This document shows positions 12,568 to 23,616 of a stretch of 64,000 nt of DNA, piece by piece. The notes below the pieces were generated by a model. The model ran no database searches. It was not told where the DNA came from and was given only the letters and a program-made list of their open reading frames with translations. Position numbers and translations under genes: made by a program. Source of the stretch: Rutstroemia sp. NJR-2017a BVV2 (taxonomy: Eukaryota > Ascomycota > Leotiomycetes > Helotiales > Rutstroemiaceae); contig NJPS01000079.1 in assembly GCA_002946415.1 (NCBI GenBank), positions 868,001-932,000 on the forward strand. Reading direction: 5' to 3'. How positions within the stretch are numbered: position 1 is the stretch's first letter; every line of letters begins with the position of its first letter.

Positions 12568-14640
12568 ATGTCGCAACTCGAGCCATCCATCATCACACAC
12601 AACGACTTCAAGATCCAGAAGTCGCGTCCACAACCACTACTGCTCGAATGTTACCCCTCCTTATTTGGTGCCGCCAGCCTCATAACTTGGATTACATGGC
12701 TCTCATATATACTCACACAGATATATTTCACTCGAACGATTTTAAGCGGTTCCCTCAACTCAAACTGGCGAATATGGGCAGTTTTGATATCCGAGTTCCT
12801 TCTATATTTTCAGGAATTAGCTTTGGCAATTCATCAAATATCTACCTTGTTCTCTCCCGCGGTGAACCAAATTCGTCCTCAATATCTTTTGATTGGAAAA
12901 CATACGCCTTCGATAGATATATTCATTACATGTTGTGGAGAGCCTCCAGACGTTGTTCTAGACACTTTGACCGCATCCGTTGGACAAGATTACCCAGCAG
13001 AAAACTTCAGGGTCTTCCTTCTGGATGATGGCCACGATTTTCGACTTCGCCTGGCTGTAGCAGAGATTGACGGTGGCAGAAAAGCCAATAAAGGACCTCG
13101 TGTATTTTATCTTTCCAGAGACGTGCCGGTGGGCACTAGGTCATACTTCAAGGCCGGAAACCTCCAATTCGGTATCGAGCAATCAAAGGCTTTGGGAGGG
13201 TCGGACTTCATTGCTGCACTCGATGCTGATATGATTCCTGAACGCGACTGGCTTAGGAAGATCGTGCCGCACTTGATTTTGGACGATGAAGTTGGTCTTG
13301 GAAACCCTCCTCAGGTAACGAGCCACAATCATTTGTTTATCAAAGAAAGAAGTACATACTAAATTTGCTACAGCACTATTACAATCTACCCGAAAGCGAT
13401 CCTCTAGGCCAAAACGTTCAACTGGACCTCATATTTACAATCTACGAGCCGCTCAGTGATCGCGTAGGTTCTGCAATGTGCTCAGGATCTGGTTATATAG
13501 TGCGAAGAAAGGCTCTCGAGGATATTGGGGGATGGCCACAAGTGGACGTTGGGGAGGATGCATCTTGTTCCGGTGTATTGCGCAGCCATGGATGGAAAGT
13601 TACATTTGTCAGGGAATACCTGCAACTCGGTCTTGCGCCTGACAGTTTTCAGGCATACATCAGACAGAAATGGCGTTGGGTATGTTATGCCTCCCACAGA
13701 TTTAACATGTTATTCTCCCAGACTAAAAAGCTCGGTGGATATAGGCAGACACTGCTTTAGAAGTCCACAGGCAGTCAAACTTCTACTTCCCTGGATTCAG
13801 CAGCACGGCGGGTATGACCTGGATACAGCGTACTATAGCCATTCTCCACGTTCTACGCGAATACTCCTCAATAACAAACGTATTCGCCCTCATCGCCCTA
13901 CCCCTAGCCCTCTATCCAACAGCCCCGGATCCCTTCGCCACAATATTATCACACTCAGATCTCCGCTGGCTCTACTCGTTCTTCGCCCTATATTGGGCCG
14001 CCCAGAAACTAAACAACTACCTCCAATACCACCATATCGGAGTACGGAAAGTCTATTCCTTCCAGAGTAATGAGCTGTGGTTCGCACCCCGTAAGTACTT
14101 CTCCAAACCCCAAATATCATCCTTTAACACACCCCAGCCTACGCCTGGCGCTGTTTTATCTCACTGCTCCCCGCACCTCTCCGCGCCCTGAAGTTCGACT
14201 CCGCAGGCTCCTTCTGGGCCGCTACAAACGAGCGATCCCGCTTCCGGCGCTCACCACTCCTCCACCGCCTTCTAAATATCCACATCATTCTATGCTTCTT
14301 TTACTGCATCTATTCCCTTACCCCTCTAATTCTACTCCTTAGGGCCTATCTCGCAACTGCGCAGCACCACACCCCGATCTTCGTATTTCCAGGCGTGGCG
14401 GCCAAACTAGTGGATAGTATCGGCAAGATCTCGATCCCTTTGTGGTATATGCTGTTTCCGCCGACGGTGCCGGAGAGAAGGGATTTGTTGAGCGTGGATG
14501 GGGATGGGGTGAGGAGGCCGACGAAGAAGAGAAGGGCGTATGCAAAGGGTGTTGTGACGCCTTTGGTGGTGGACGCTGTTGTGTTTTTGTTCTTGATGTA
14601 TGGGAGGGGAAGTGTGGGCTCTGAACAAGGGTACAAATAA
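12568..14640 (+). CDS. Cellulose-synthase-like family 2 glycosyltransferase (fungal GT2)
   Basis: Four exons: 12568-13314, 13374-13679, 13745-14090 and 14138-14640, giving 633 residues. Two N-terminal membrane segments (about 32-58 and 70-92) precede the catalytic domain. All processive GT2 marks are present: DDG (Asp153-154), DAD (219-221) for UDP-sugar and metal, the GED acid at 309-311, and QKWRW (347-351) split from the next exon at an intron. Further membrane helices follow (FALIALPLALYP, WLYSFFALYWAA, ILCFFYCIYSL). These are features of membrane-bound polysaccharide synthases related to cellulose and hyaluronan synthase, and of the fungal GT2 group linked to hyphal growth. The sugar product is unknown. 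Downstream frames in exon 3 are set by the QxxRW junction; a different splice would hit a TAG at 13758. Confidence 0.9.
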
Positions 14641-15067
14641 GACTGAGCGGGGAGACTGGGCTGCGAATAAGGCGGTGTGTTTGAAAGCGGATTTGTGGCT
14701 CTCAGACTGGGTGTTACATTCGAGATTGCAGCGGTGTTGGCTTTCAAAGGAAAAAAAGTGCTTCGTTTATTTGCAGTACGATATTCTAATTCGTTGGTCT
14801 TTGGAGGCAATAATATAATTAGTAGTAGCCTCGCTCCTATCACTCAATATCTCAGGGGCCTTCCCAACAGTCAACCATTACACTTGATAGCTACTATGAG
14901 AAAGCTCCATATATCACGTTAAATGATCTTCAATATTAAACTCTTCCAATTGAATACTAGATGGCTGTCGCAGAACGATTGTACTTATGAAAGGAGATAG
15001 CACCCTGATAAGGTGATGTATTCTGTGAGAAAGAAACCGAAACCCCAATATTGCCCCATAGCCAAAA
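14641..15067. other. Convergent 3' region
   Basis: Short spacer between the stops of the GT2 gene (plus) and the terpene cyclase (minus). No gene or repeat was recognised. It marks the left edge of the metabolite cluster. Confidence 0.5.
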
Positions 15068-16330
15068 TCAAACGAGAAAACTAAAACTAAGCAGTACCAG
15101 GATTATCACAGGTAAGGCAGGCAATACAAATTGCGGCTTCCAGGACCTCATTTTCACCAACACAGCCACTTTCCCCGGCTGGTCAGCCTTCCGCTCCACA
15201 AGCGCAGCAACAGAAGGGTATGCCCACTCGGCTGGATCCACTGCCCCAACTTTCTTAGCCATCTCACAATACTTGCTGAACTTCTCTTCGGCTGGGCAGC
15301 CTGGGCTGTCGCCGATATTCTTGTAAACCTCCTTCAGCCGATATCTCGGATCAACAAGATGCCAAGTGGTGTATCCCTGAATAAAAGACACCAGCGTATC
15401 TCTAATCTGACCATCTTTTTCTTCAAACACCGCAGATATTTGCTCAGAAGAGTGAATTACGTCGTAGACGAGCTTGTCTAGCGCCTCATTGATACTAATG
15501 CCTTCGCATTGGCAATAGTTATTCACCAAACTTGTTTGATCGCGCGGATCGTCAAATTCTTTGTAAAAAGACATGAGATCATTCACGAACACCATCCAAT
15601 TCTCCATCTGTGCGACTACGGATGTAATCTCTACGAACAGATCTTGCTCGTTGAATTGTGAGGAGGGGAAAAGTGATGCCCCGACGCAATGGCCTAACCC
15701 ATTTAGGCGACGCAGGAAAAGGGGATAGTCGTGGGAGCCGAGAAAGCCACGGAAATTATACTGTTCGATCCAACAGCCTTCGAAGACTGGGGGAGGAAGA
15801 GAAAAAGATGGAGGTTAACTTGGAGTGAATGGATGGTTGTGTGTTTGATGCTACTTACAGTCAATGGTGCTGCGCACTAGGTTCAACCCGCAGAACGGGC
15901 CATAATGCTTAAGGAGCTGAGGGAAGTGCTGATTCACCAGCTTCCACCACTGGTTTTTTTGCTGTTTTCCACTAAGCAAATCATTATAGAATGTCTGCAT
16001 CTCCGAGTTTGGATCGTTGATGGTGTCGTCGAGGATAAGAGTGTACGTGTAATGAATGCTGAGCTCAGCACATAGTTCGGGGGTGATTTTGGTCCAGCAA
16101 TAGACCACCATTGCAACGATGGTTTGTAGAGAAGCTTGGAGCCGCTGGGGGCTCGCAGTTAGGAAGGCTTGTTGCTGCGGTTGAGCAAAATGCTCGGCGG
16201 TTTTGGAGTAGGCATAGTGGAGGCGGTCGATACGCTCTTTGTGGGTATAGTTGGTATCCTCGTATTTGATAGTGTCGAGAAACCGCGCGATAGTCTCTAC
16301 GTAGTAGTTGGTAGGGAATGACTTTCCCAT
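15068..16330 (-). CDS. TRI5: Trichodiene synthase family terpene cyclase (TRI5-like) with hydrophobic C-terminal tail
   Basis: Two exons, 15859-16330 and 15068-15786, with a 72-nt phase-1 intron (GTAAGT...CCCAG), give 396 residues. It belongs to the TRI5 family of class I sesquiterpene cyclases, which turn farnesyl diphosphate into trichodiene, the first step of trichothecene synthesis. The aspartate-rich metal site is DDTIND at 101-106. The NSE triad is Asn226, Ser230 and Glu234 in VNDLMSFYKEF. The intron falls just before the FEGCW block. Length and motif positions match the family, except that the last 20 residues (377-396) are an almost purely aliphatic stretch after a Lys/Arg/Trp-rich segment, like a tail anchor. 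TRI5-family relatives such as longiborneol synthase make other products, so the product is inferred from the neighbours (TRI4-like P450, TRI3-like acyltransferase). Confidence 0.87.
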
Positions 16331-17635
16331 ATTGAAATTATGGTGTCTCTGTTAAGGGAAGATAGATGCTTCTGTTGCATGGAATGGGGAAGGTTATGGA
16401 AAAGCAACGGAACATTTAAAGTTGACTGATATCCACATGCAACAAAATAAAGAGATTGGGCTCCGAATTAATCAGACAGTTTGTCACCGCAGAGAACATG
16501 CTGTCAATTCTGAGTTGGGGCCCAACTTGGGGGTTTCCGTTATCAGTGCAGAAAGTTGGGCTACAATTTGTCACTGCAGAATCGACTATCAATTGCAGAG
16601 CACAGTTCAACCTGCCAACACAGAACTTGTTAAGTTATCAATGCGGAATACGTTGTGAATTAAAATTTGGCCATGCAGATCAGGCTGTGTGGACTGAGCC
16701 AAATATTGAGCCGGATGTCAACGAGTCGAGACTACGCTAACGCGGAGTCACTAAGTTTTGTGCTTCCAGAACTCACCGCCACTATGCTGCGGTTCACTTG
16801 ATATGCACTCGCAGCTCATGCGTATACGCTCGCCAAGTTTGACCGTTTCATCGTAGATACATATGCATGTTCGAAATTGGTATGTGATCGGAGAAACCTA
16901 GCAGTGATACGAGTGGTGGCCGTTCGAGCGATATCCAGCTTCAATATTACCGCTCAGAACCAAATCTGGTGGTGAGTAGCATGCTTGACTTATGTTGCTA
17001 CGCGTCTGCAGTTGGTATGCAGTAGGACTTTGATAACTGAGAAGTTCCAGGAAGTCCAGCCAATCACTAAATTGAAGCACACCATTAATGATGAATTTGT
17101 GACTGCTGGGGCTGCAATTTCAACCCGATCCAGACTTATGTCCAATGATGCGGCGGCCGTTCTCTAGCCCTAGGTAGTTTGGATCTAGATCTAACGGCTG
17201 CCGTGACAGTGCCGTCTCCGGTGATTTCACGTCGCAACTGCACTTCGCCTTAATCTTTATATGACTCGTCGTACTAAGAGATACAGACGATGCGGGATAC
17301 TCTGGGCGCAAAAATAGCAAATCTGTTTTAGATCCGAATGGGGCAGGCAGAAGAGAACACTGAAGGTGTCCCTGTCACCAATACGACATGTTCGTTTTTG
17401 AGGAACTTCTAAATTAATGATTCTGAGGTAACACCACCCCGAAAGTATCTAATCCTTAATTTGAGAGGAAGTTATGGCTCTTCTAGGGTCTGGGCGAAGA
17501 AAAGTCGTGCAAGGAAGAAAATGTCTTGAAACCACAACTTGAAATTTCAGAATAGCCAAAATGAACAGAAACAAGCGTTGCAACATGATGGATAAAAGAA
17601 ATCCGTCTTTCAGCACCCTATTGACGGTTGTATAC
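16331..17635. promoter_or_regulatory. Upstream region of the terpene cyclase with diverged short repeats
   Basis: This 1.3-kb stretch lies between the cyclase start and the stop of the TRI4-like P450, both on the minus strand, so the cyclase promoter must be here. The 10-mer CTTTAAATGT (minus strand, 16421-16412) sits about 80-90 bp upstream of the ATG and contains a TATA-like TTTAAA. Degenerate copies of TCA(C/G/A)(T/C)GC(A/G)GA occur at 16484, 16543, 16571 and 16638. A palindrome AGTTGGGGCCCAACT lies at about 16513-16527. No open frame with domain content was found. Confidence 0.4.
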
Positions 17636-19464
17636 TCAAACTTCAGAAGCAGTCATGCCCGTGATTTTGACTGTCACTTCTCCTTGCGTATCCCCTTTCC
17701 CTTTGATTTTCTTTGGATATCCCACTATACGAACGTTGGCAACGCCAACATCATCTACTGTTGTGTCAATGAGGTCCATATCAAACTTACGAATACATCT
17801 CGCGATAACGAGGTAAAGTTCTGCATAAGCCATGCTAAAGTCCGCTTGTTAGCTAGATCAATATATTTCGTCTCGTATATGTGATTTTGTGTCTCTTAGA
17901 ACTAGGAGAGTATTTCAAAAAACATACCCAATACCAAGGCATTGCCTGCTACCCTTTGTGAAACTGACCATGTATCTACTAAGCTGGACGCCTTCTTCGG
18001 CCGCTTTGACCCAGCGATCAGGATTGAAGGTTCGTGGTTCGGGATATATTGATGGGTCTGTGTGCATCAAATATGTTGACTGACTGACGGGGTACTATCC
18101 AAGCATTAATAACGGTAGGAGATCTTGTTGCAATTAGCATGGGCTACTTACCCCTGGTGGAATTAGAACATCTTTATATTCCAAAGCTGCTTCCGTAGCA
18201 ATACGCGGGAGTCTGCTGACTGGACCGAAGGAAAGACGGAGACTCTCGTTAACAACGCCAGTCTGTAATAGATAATCAGTCACATTTGTTCAGATGATAA
18301 AAATAGTGCCGGTGGATCTTACTAAATATGGAAGTGACTCGAGCTCCACGAGAGTAAGCTCATCATCTGGGATTTTCGACAGTGGCTTCAACTCTTCACG
18401 CAACTTCGTGACGAGAGACTTGTTATCGTACATATAGAACATTCCAACAGCGAGAGCTCTGGATGACGTCTCAGTACCGGCGAAAATGATAACAGTGCCT
18501 TCGTCTAGAAGACGCGGGAGTGTTCTTTCATTTGGTGGAATGCGATCATCACTTAAAGCCTGGATAATAACACTCTTCTTTTCTTGTTCGGAGAAAGATT
18601 TCGAAGCAAGCGATTCCGTCATACTCTTCTTCATCGCGTCTTGGAACACTAGGAAGTCTGCGACGCTTGGTAGGATCAATCTTATGATAGCATTTGGCAA
18701 TTTTTTGAGCATTCTGACGGGATGAGGGAAGAAGCGGGCAAGATGAAAAATAAGAGAAACCCCTAGAAATGCGCCTCTGACAGGAAACACAAAATCTTTG
18801 ACGTCTACATAATCGCAGTTGTATCCGTATAGGCGGGTAGTGATGATATCTGCTGTCATTGCGGAGAAGGCTTTGTCTAGAGATATCGTTTCTCCAGTAG
18901 CAATGGCCTCTTGGAAACGACCGAATAATTTAGTTGTTCTCTCGTGAATCAATCCTTCCAGAGAAACGATGGCTCGCTTTGAGAAATATGGGTTTAGGTA
19001 ACCCCTGCGAGCCCGGTGAAGGTGATGATCAACAGTGGCGGCGACTGAAGTTGGAACAGAAAACGCTGTGACGGTCGAAGGATCTTTTTCCACTTTTCGA
19101 GTGCCACCGCAATAGATGGTTGAGTAGTATTCTGGGTCATGAATGTGTAATTCGTTCGGATTAATGCGGACAATTGGACCTTCATGGAATTTGTCAGTTC
19201 TGACGTTATCGGTGGCTGGACTGAACGTGTTATCTTACCATATTTGGCATGCATCTTCTCAATCTCGAAGATATATTTTCCATCACGTATTACGTCCCAG
19301 TAAAATTCGTACAGTGAGCTAATTGCAGCCAATTTGGGACCTGGAATATGGCTCAAGGGATGAAGGGTAACATTATAGATGGATTTGACAATAGATACAA
19401 ACACAAGTAGCATTACAACAGCACCGAAGGTGAGCATCTCGTTGTTTGTAAGGAGTTCAGCCAT
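17636..19464 (-). CDS. Cytochrome P450, TRI4/CYP58-like
   Basis: Five exons: 19239-19464, 18323-19179, 18152-18262, 17928-18094 and 17636-17834. All junctions keep frame and give 519 residues. An N-terminal membrane anchor (about 10-30) is followed by the Pro-rich hinge [12 protein letters not shown]. The I-helix oxygen-binding motif is AGTETS, the ExxR helix is ESLRL, the PERF-like block is FNPDRW, and the haem loop [12 protein letters not shown] places the axial Cys at residue 450. The region [15 protein letters not shown] followed by [17 protein letters not shown] is typical of the CYP58-type P450s that include trichodiene oxygenase. It is encoded just upstream of, and in the same direction as, the cyclase. 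An early multi-step oxygenase of trichodiene is the likely role, but the exact clan member is inferred. It is expected to sit in the ER membrane. Confidence 0.87.
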
Positions 19465-20133
19465 CTTGAATAAAGGGCGGGTAAAATTTCTGGATAAGTG
19501 ATGTGGAATATCGAAAAAGAACAGTGTGTAGAGGTATTGAGCGAGAGAGGGATTGGACTCAAATCTTTGGTATTTTGTAGAAACCTCGGAAAGAAGAATG
19601 CTTTTTGAGCTCTGAAATCATGTGTCTCGTAGTAGGATGTTCATTTCTTGTGTCAGTGAAGTCAAGCCGTGTGAAAATCAAGCTGTGTGAAGTCAAGCTG
19701 TGTGAAGTCAAGCTGTGTGGTTTGGAGAAATATGCTTGATAGCAAGCTCAGCATAAGAACTAATTTCGGAAAAATGCCATGGACATGCTGTCGGAGGCTA
19801 TCTGCAAAGTAACTCACTTATTAAATCTTCTCAAACTTCCGACACATCTCACAACAGCCATGACAGGCGAAGCACAGCATTAATTGGGTTGGCAAGTAAT
19901 GCAATTCTTAGACGAAGGCCCCACCCCACCTCCACCGCCACTTTAAATGTGTAAGCAGTAGGCCTACGATCCTCAAGTGGTTGAAACCTCTGTATCTTGC
20001 TTATTGGTACCCAAATATCTGATAAACCGGATATATAGATGTTCCTGGGTTGCCAGAGATTCCTAAAAGGTTGTCTCGTTATATTTTCACCCCATTCTCA
20101 ACAAGTACCTCTATCCTAGTAACCCCCGCAATC
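19465..20133. promoter_or_regulatory. Bidirectional promoter between the two P450 genes
   Basis: This 669-bp region separates the start codons of the divergently transcribed TRI4-like (minus) and CYP68-like (plus) P450s, so it should drive both. It contains a four-copy tandem repeat of AAGTCAAGCTGTGTG at 19659-19719. It also carries CTTTAAATGT at 19941-19950, the same 10-mer seen upstream of the cyclase in the transcription direction. An AGGCCTA palindrome-like stretch is at about 19956-19963. Confidence 0.5.
19659..19719. repeat. Four-copy 15-bp tandem repeat in the P450 promoter
   Basis: Units AAGTCAAGC(C/T)GTGTG at 19659-19673, 19674-19689 (one extra base), 19690-19704 and 19705-19719. 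The last two copies are identical; the first differs by one base and the second by a short variant. It lies about 195-255 bp upstream of the TRI4-like start. Confidence 0.85.
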
Positions 20134-21954
20134 ATGCTTCAGTCATTCCTAGAGCTTTCATATATTTCTGAAGTATTCAAAGTGACTATCATAGCTATTT
20201 TTGTAGCATTGGTAGCTGCGAAGTACTTTTCCAAAGATGTTCTGTCAAGTTATCCCTTGATCAACGATAAACTGCCTGGGGAATTTTTTTACACAAAGAG
20301 AAAACTTCACTTTGTTACACATGCCAAAGAACTCATCGAAGAAGGCTTCACAAAAGTAAGCAGTGTACTCGAACGACATCCGGAAATGATGCGGAGCCGA
20401 CTGCTAAATACATTTGATATAGGCCAACAAAGCCTTTCGCCTCTTAACAGATGATGGGATTCAAATAGTCCTCTCCCCTGAATGGGCAGATGCTATCAGA
20501 GATAATGAGAATCTGAACTTTAGTCGGATAAGCGAAGAGGTGATTCAATGCGTAATCATGTGATGCCTTTCTAACGATTCTGCAGGATTATCACGGGCAT
20601 ATACCTGGATTCGAGCCATTTAAGCAGGGAACATTGGCTGATAGAATTTTTCATCGTGGGATAAGCTCTCATATGACCGCGACGCTTGGTATCTGGTGTA
20701 GTTCTACTCACATAACAATACCCAAACTTACTTATTTCTTAGAGAGGTTGAGCGAGCCGCTTTCCGCGGAGGTAGATTTCTCACTGAAGCAGTACTTCAC
20801 GGATAGCCCGGGTAGGGAGAGACTTAACATATTCCGTTGACTTGTTGGTCTCTTAACTAACAGTCTATGTCTAGAATGGCATGAATTTTCTTTGCAGTCA
20901 TGCGTTACGGATATCGTCTCTCAATTATCTTCCAGAGTGTTTCTCGGGGAAGAAATATGCCGAAATCCTGACTGGCATCGTTTCACTGTCGACTACACGG
21001 CCCACACCATAGAAGCTGGACAAGAACTTCGACTGTGGCCGAAGGCACTTCGTTCATATGTCCATTGGTTCTTGCCTTGCTGCCAGAAAATCCGTTCAGA
21101 GCTTGCTGATGCACGAAAAATCATTGCTCCAGTCTTAGAAAGACGACGCAGAGAAAAAGCCGCAACAGTAACGCAGGGCAAATCTCCGGTAGAGTATCTC
21201 GACGCTTTGGAATGGATGGAAGTCTCGGCAAAAGGCCAACCGTACGACCCTGCTGTGATACAAGTCATGCTAGCATTTTCTGCAAATATGACTGGCTCCG
21301 ATGCCCTCTGTCAAGTTATCTTTGATCTCAGTCAACGTGAAGTGCTGGTGAAAGATATGCGGAGAGAAATCATCTCCGTACTTGGAAAGGATGGGTGGAA
21401 TAAGTCGACTTTGTATAAGCTTAAACTCATGGACAGTGTGTTAAAGGAAAGTCAAAGAATGAAGCCCGCAGCAGTCGGTATGTTTCCAGTCACTTTGTTG
21501 CGTGATAAAATGCTGACTAGGGTAATAAACAGGATTAATGCGACGATATGCGATGAAAGAAACTGAATTCCCTGACGGCACTCCCATGCCTCAAGGCACA
21601 AAGATAATGGTATCAGTTCATGAATCATGGGACCCATCAGTTTTCTCCAACGCCCAAGAATTTGACGGTTACCGGTTTCTCAAGAAGCGTGAGGAGGGCG
21701 ACAAGGAAAACACTGCTCAATTCGTCTCGACGGGCAAGAGCATCCTAGGATTTGGATATGGGAAACAGGCCTGTCCAGGAAGATTTTTTGCTGCAAATGA
21801 GCTCAAGATTGCACTATGCCATATACTCTTGAAGTACGATTTGAAGCCTGCTCAGGGCCCTCCGCCAAAACCTTTGACTTATGGACTTTACTATATTGCA
21901 GACCCAGTGGCAAAAATTGCTGTTAGGAGACGCCAGGAAGAGATTGAGTTCTAG
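20134..21954 (+). CDS. Cytochrome P450, CYP68-like (ent-kaurene-oxidase type)
   Basis: Six exons: 20134-20355, 20423-20539, 20586-20688, 20743-20811, 20875-21477 and 21533-21954. The joined product is 511 residues with every junction in frame. A membrane anchor lies at about 14-36. The substrate-side block LTDDGIQIVLSPEWADAIR is typical of the CYP68/CYP503 group. The I-helix is atypical (FSANMTGSDAL), with Ser/Asp in place of the usual AGxDTT. The ExxR helix is ESQRM and the haem loop FGYGKQACPGRFFA has its Cys at about residue 452. CYP68 enzymes hydroxylate terpenoids in fungi, including gibberellin precursors and the trichothecene C-8 region. A late oxygenation of the cluster product is the natural inference. 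It shares a divergent promoter with the TRI4-like P450. Confidence 0.87.
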
Positions 21955-23616
21955 ATAGTTAGCCCGTGATTCTTTGGTAGATTTAAACTCTAGTTTATGT
22001 ATGGTTGTCGTATACAAACACACTTTGCTTATAATCATACACATGATGTAGTGCCGTTTCAACCCCCATAATGTTCGCTTTAACATTGGCCTTGGTTCGA
22101 AACAGTTCAGATTACCTCACTAGTGCCATGGAGTTTGGCTGGCAGAGAAATATACAGTTGTTGGAGTTGCCTTCAATGATGTGTAGGCGGGCTCATCAAC
22201 GTCCCGATCTTTTCTAAAGTAAACACAAAAGAGATGCAGGTATATTGCCTTGTACAACTAACCAAAGTCTCAAGCCAAGCATTAGGCCTGGACCATAAGA
22301 ATTGCACGATATGAAGAGTTCTCCTATTGACGTAGAAGCGATCCATGAAATGTGCATAGTACCCCGCACCTTGACAGACCAAGGGCCAAGATTCAAGATG
22401 TTCAGTTCAATCCATTAGGATCGTCGTAACGGCCAGCATTGAAAAGAAGCATTTGCTCGTTTTCAACTTAGCTCCACAAATCATCAAATGCTGACAAAAT
22501 TTGACGCAATACCGTTTTACTGCACAAGTCCTCCACGAAATCCCGGTCACGATAATTTTGCATGTCACTCTCTCGGTGTCGACTTCCAGATAGATATTTC
22601 GCTGCATATTTTGCTCCTCACGGTATTTCGAATGCTGTGATGAATTCTGCGTGCAAATTTGTTCATTTGATCGCATGCTACACTGAAGAGCCACCGCATC
22701 TAGGTAGGACAGATTTAGCCCGTCCTCGCCCTTTCAATCTGTGGCGCGTTCCACCGCCCCCCGTGCCCAAAGTAGGAGCTTGCTTATCGAAGATCTGGCA
22801 TTGGATGCTGAATGCGCATTATTCCGAGTTCTAACCAGGTTTTATTTCTGGGCATGCTCTGCCTCATGAAAACAGCAATCAACGATATCACGGCAGTAAC
22901 CCTTTTGTCTCATCGACATGTCACCCCTGGCGTGACAACGCATTGTACACGTCTATCTGATATAGTGTTACCAAAAGATTGCATTGCCAGACCTAGATGG
23001 AGATGCATGAGCCCTAGGTTGGACACTCTGCATACAAATCCTGATAGTAACCACGACAACTTATGGGTTACTACATTGTATCTCATGTACAACGGTAAAG
23101 CCCTAGATTAGATACGTTGCATATAAATCCCGATAGTAACCACGAAAACGCACAGGTTACTATACTGTACCTCCCGTATATTGCATACAATATTCCGATA
23201 GTAAACACAAAAACTTCTGGGTTACTACATTGTATCTCATTTATAACTGCAAATCACTTGCCAGACTAGCCAGGGTATTTGATAGTGACCAAGACTGATA
23301 TTACACGATTTTCTGGCTCTGTTTGCTCTGCATCAAAGACAAGCCCGATCTCGCATCAGACTTTTTACCAGGGTCCATGTTACATCCTCTTATTGTACTA
23401 CCGTTACTCCATTCTTTACTATTACGCATTGCACTGAAAATCTAGATTTCTGATGTAAAGGCCAACATATACCTAGTAATGGATTGCAGAAATGCTTGTG
23501 CGTCTTTGGAGGAGAAGAATCTTTCGTTGTGACAGAATGTGAACGATGTGGCTCCTTTGAAGCTTTCCATCCGAACCAATCTACCAAGAGGTTAATGTCA
23601 GCATTCGTGATTATAA
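21955..23616. other. Convergent intergenic region with diverged repeats
   Basis: This 1.66-kb gap lies between the CYP68-like P450 (plus) and the acyltransferase (minus). The only clear structure is a three-copy degenerate repeat at 23031-23248, listed separately. A minus-strand frame at 23390-23620 overlaps the end of the acyltransferase and could represent an alternative last exon; see the hunt section. Confidence 0.45.
23031..23248. repeat. Three degenerate ~62-bp repeats with GTAACC/GGTTAC arms
   Basis: Copies start at about 23031, 23120 and 23184. Each reads CATA(C/T)AAAT.C(C/T)GATAGTAA.CAC.A.AAC, then GGTTACTA.A(T/C)TGTA.CTC. The first two units carry GTAACC and GGTTAC as inverted arms about 12-14 nt apart, so a hairpin is possible. 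Spacing between copies is about 89 and 64 bp. They probably derive from an old tandem duplication. Confidence 0.65.

Noticed and set aside
12477..13028. 183-codon plus-strand frame overlapping the GT2 start
   Set aside because: Out of frame with the GT2 catalytic motifs; chance frame.
17561..17884. Plus-strand frame over the last exon of the TRI4-like P450
   Set aside because: Antisense to a clear exon and without domain content.
22085..22105. GGTTCGAA box suggesting a tRNA
   Set aside because: No matching acceptor and anticodon stems nearby.
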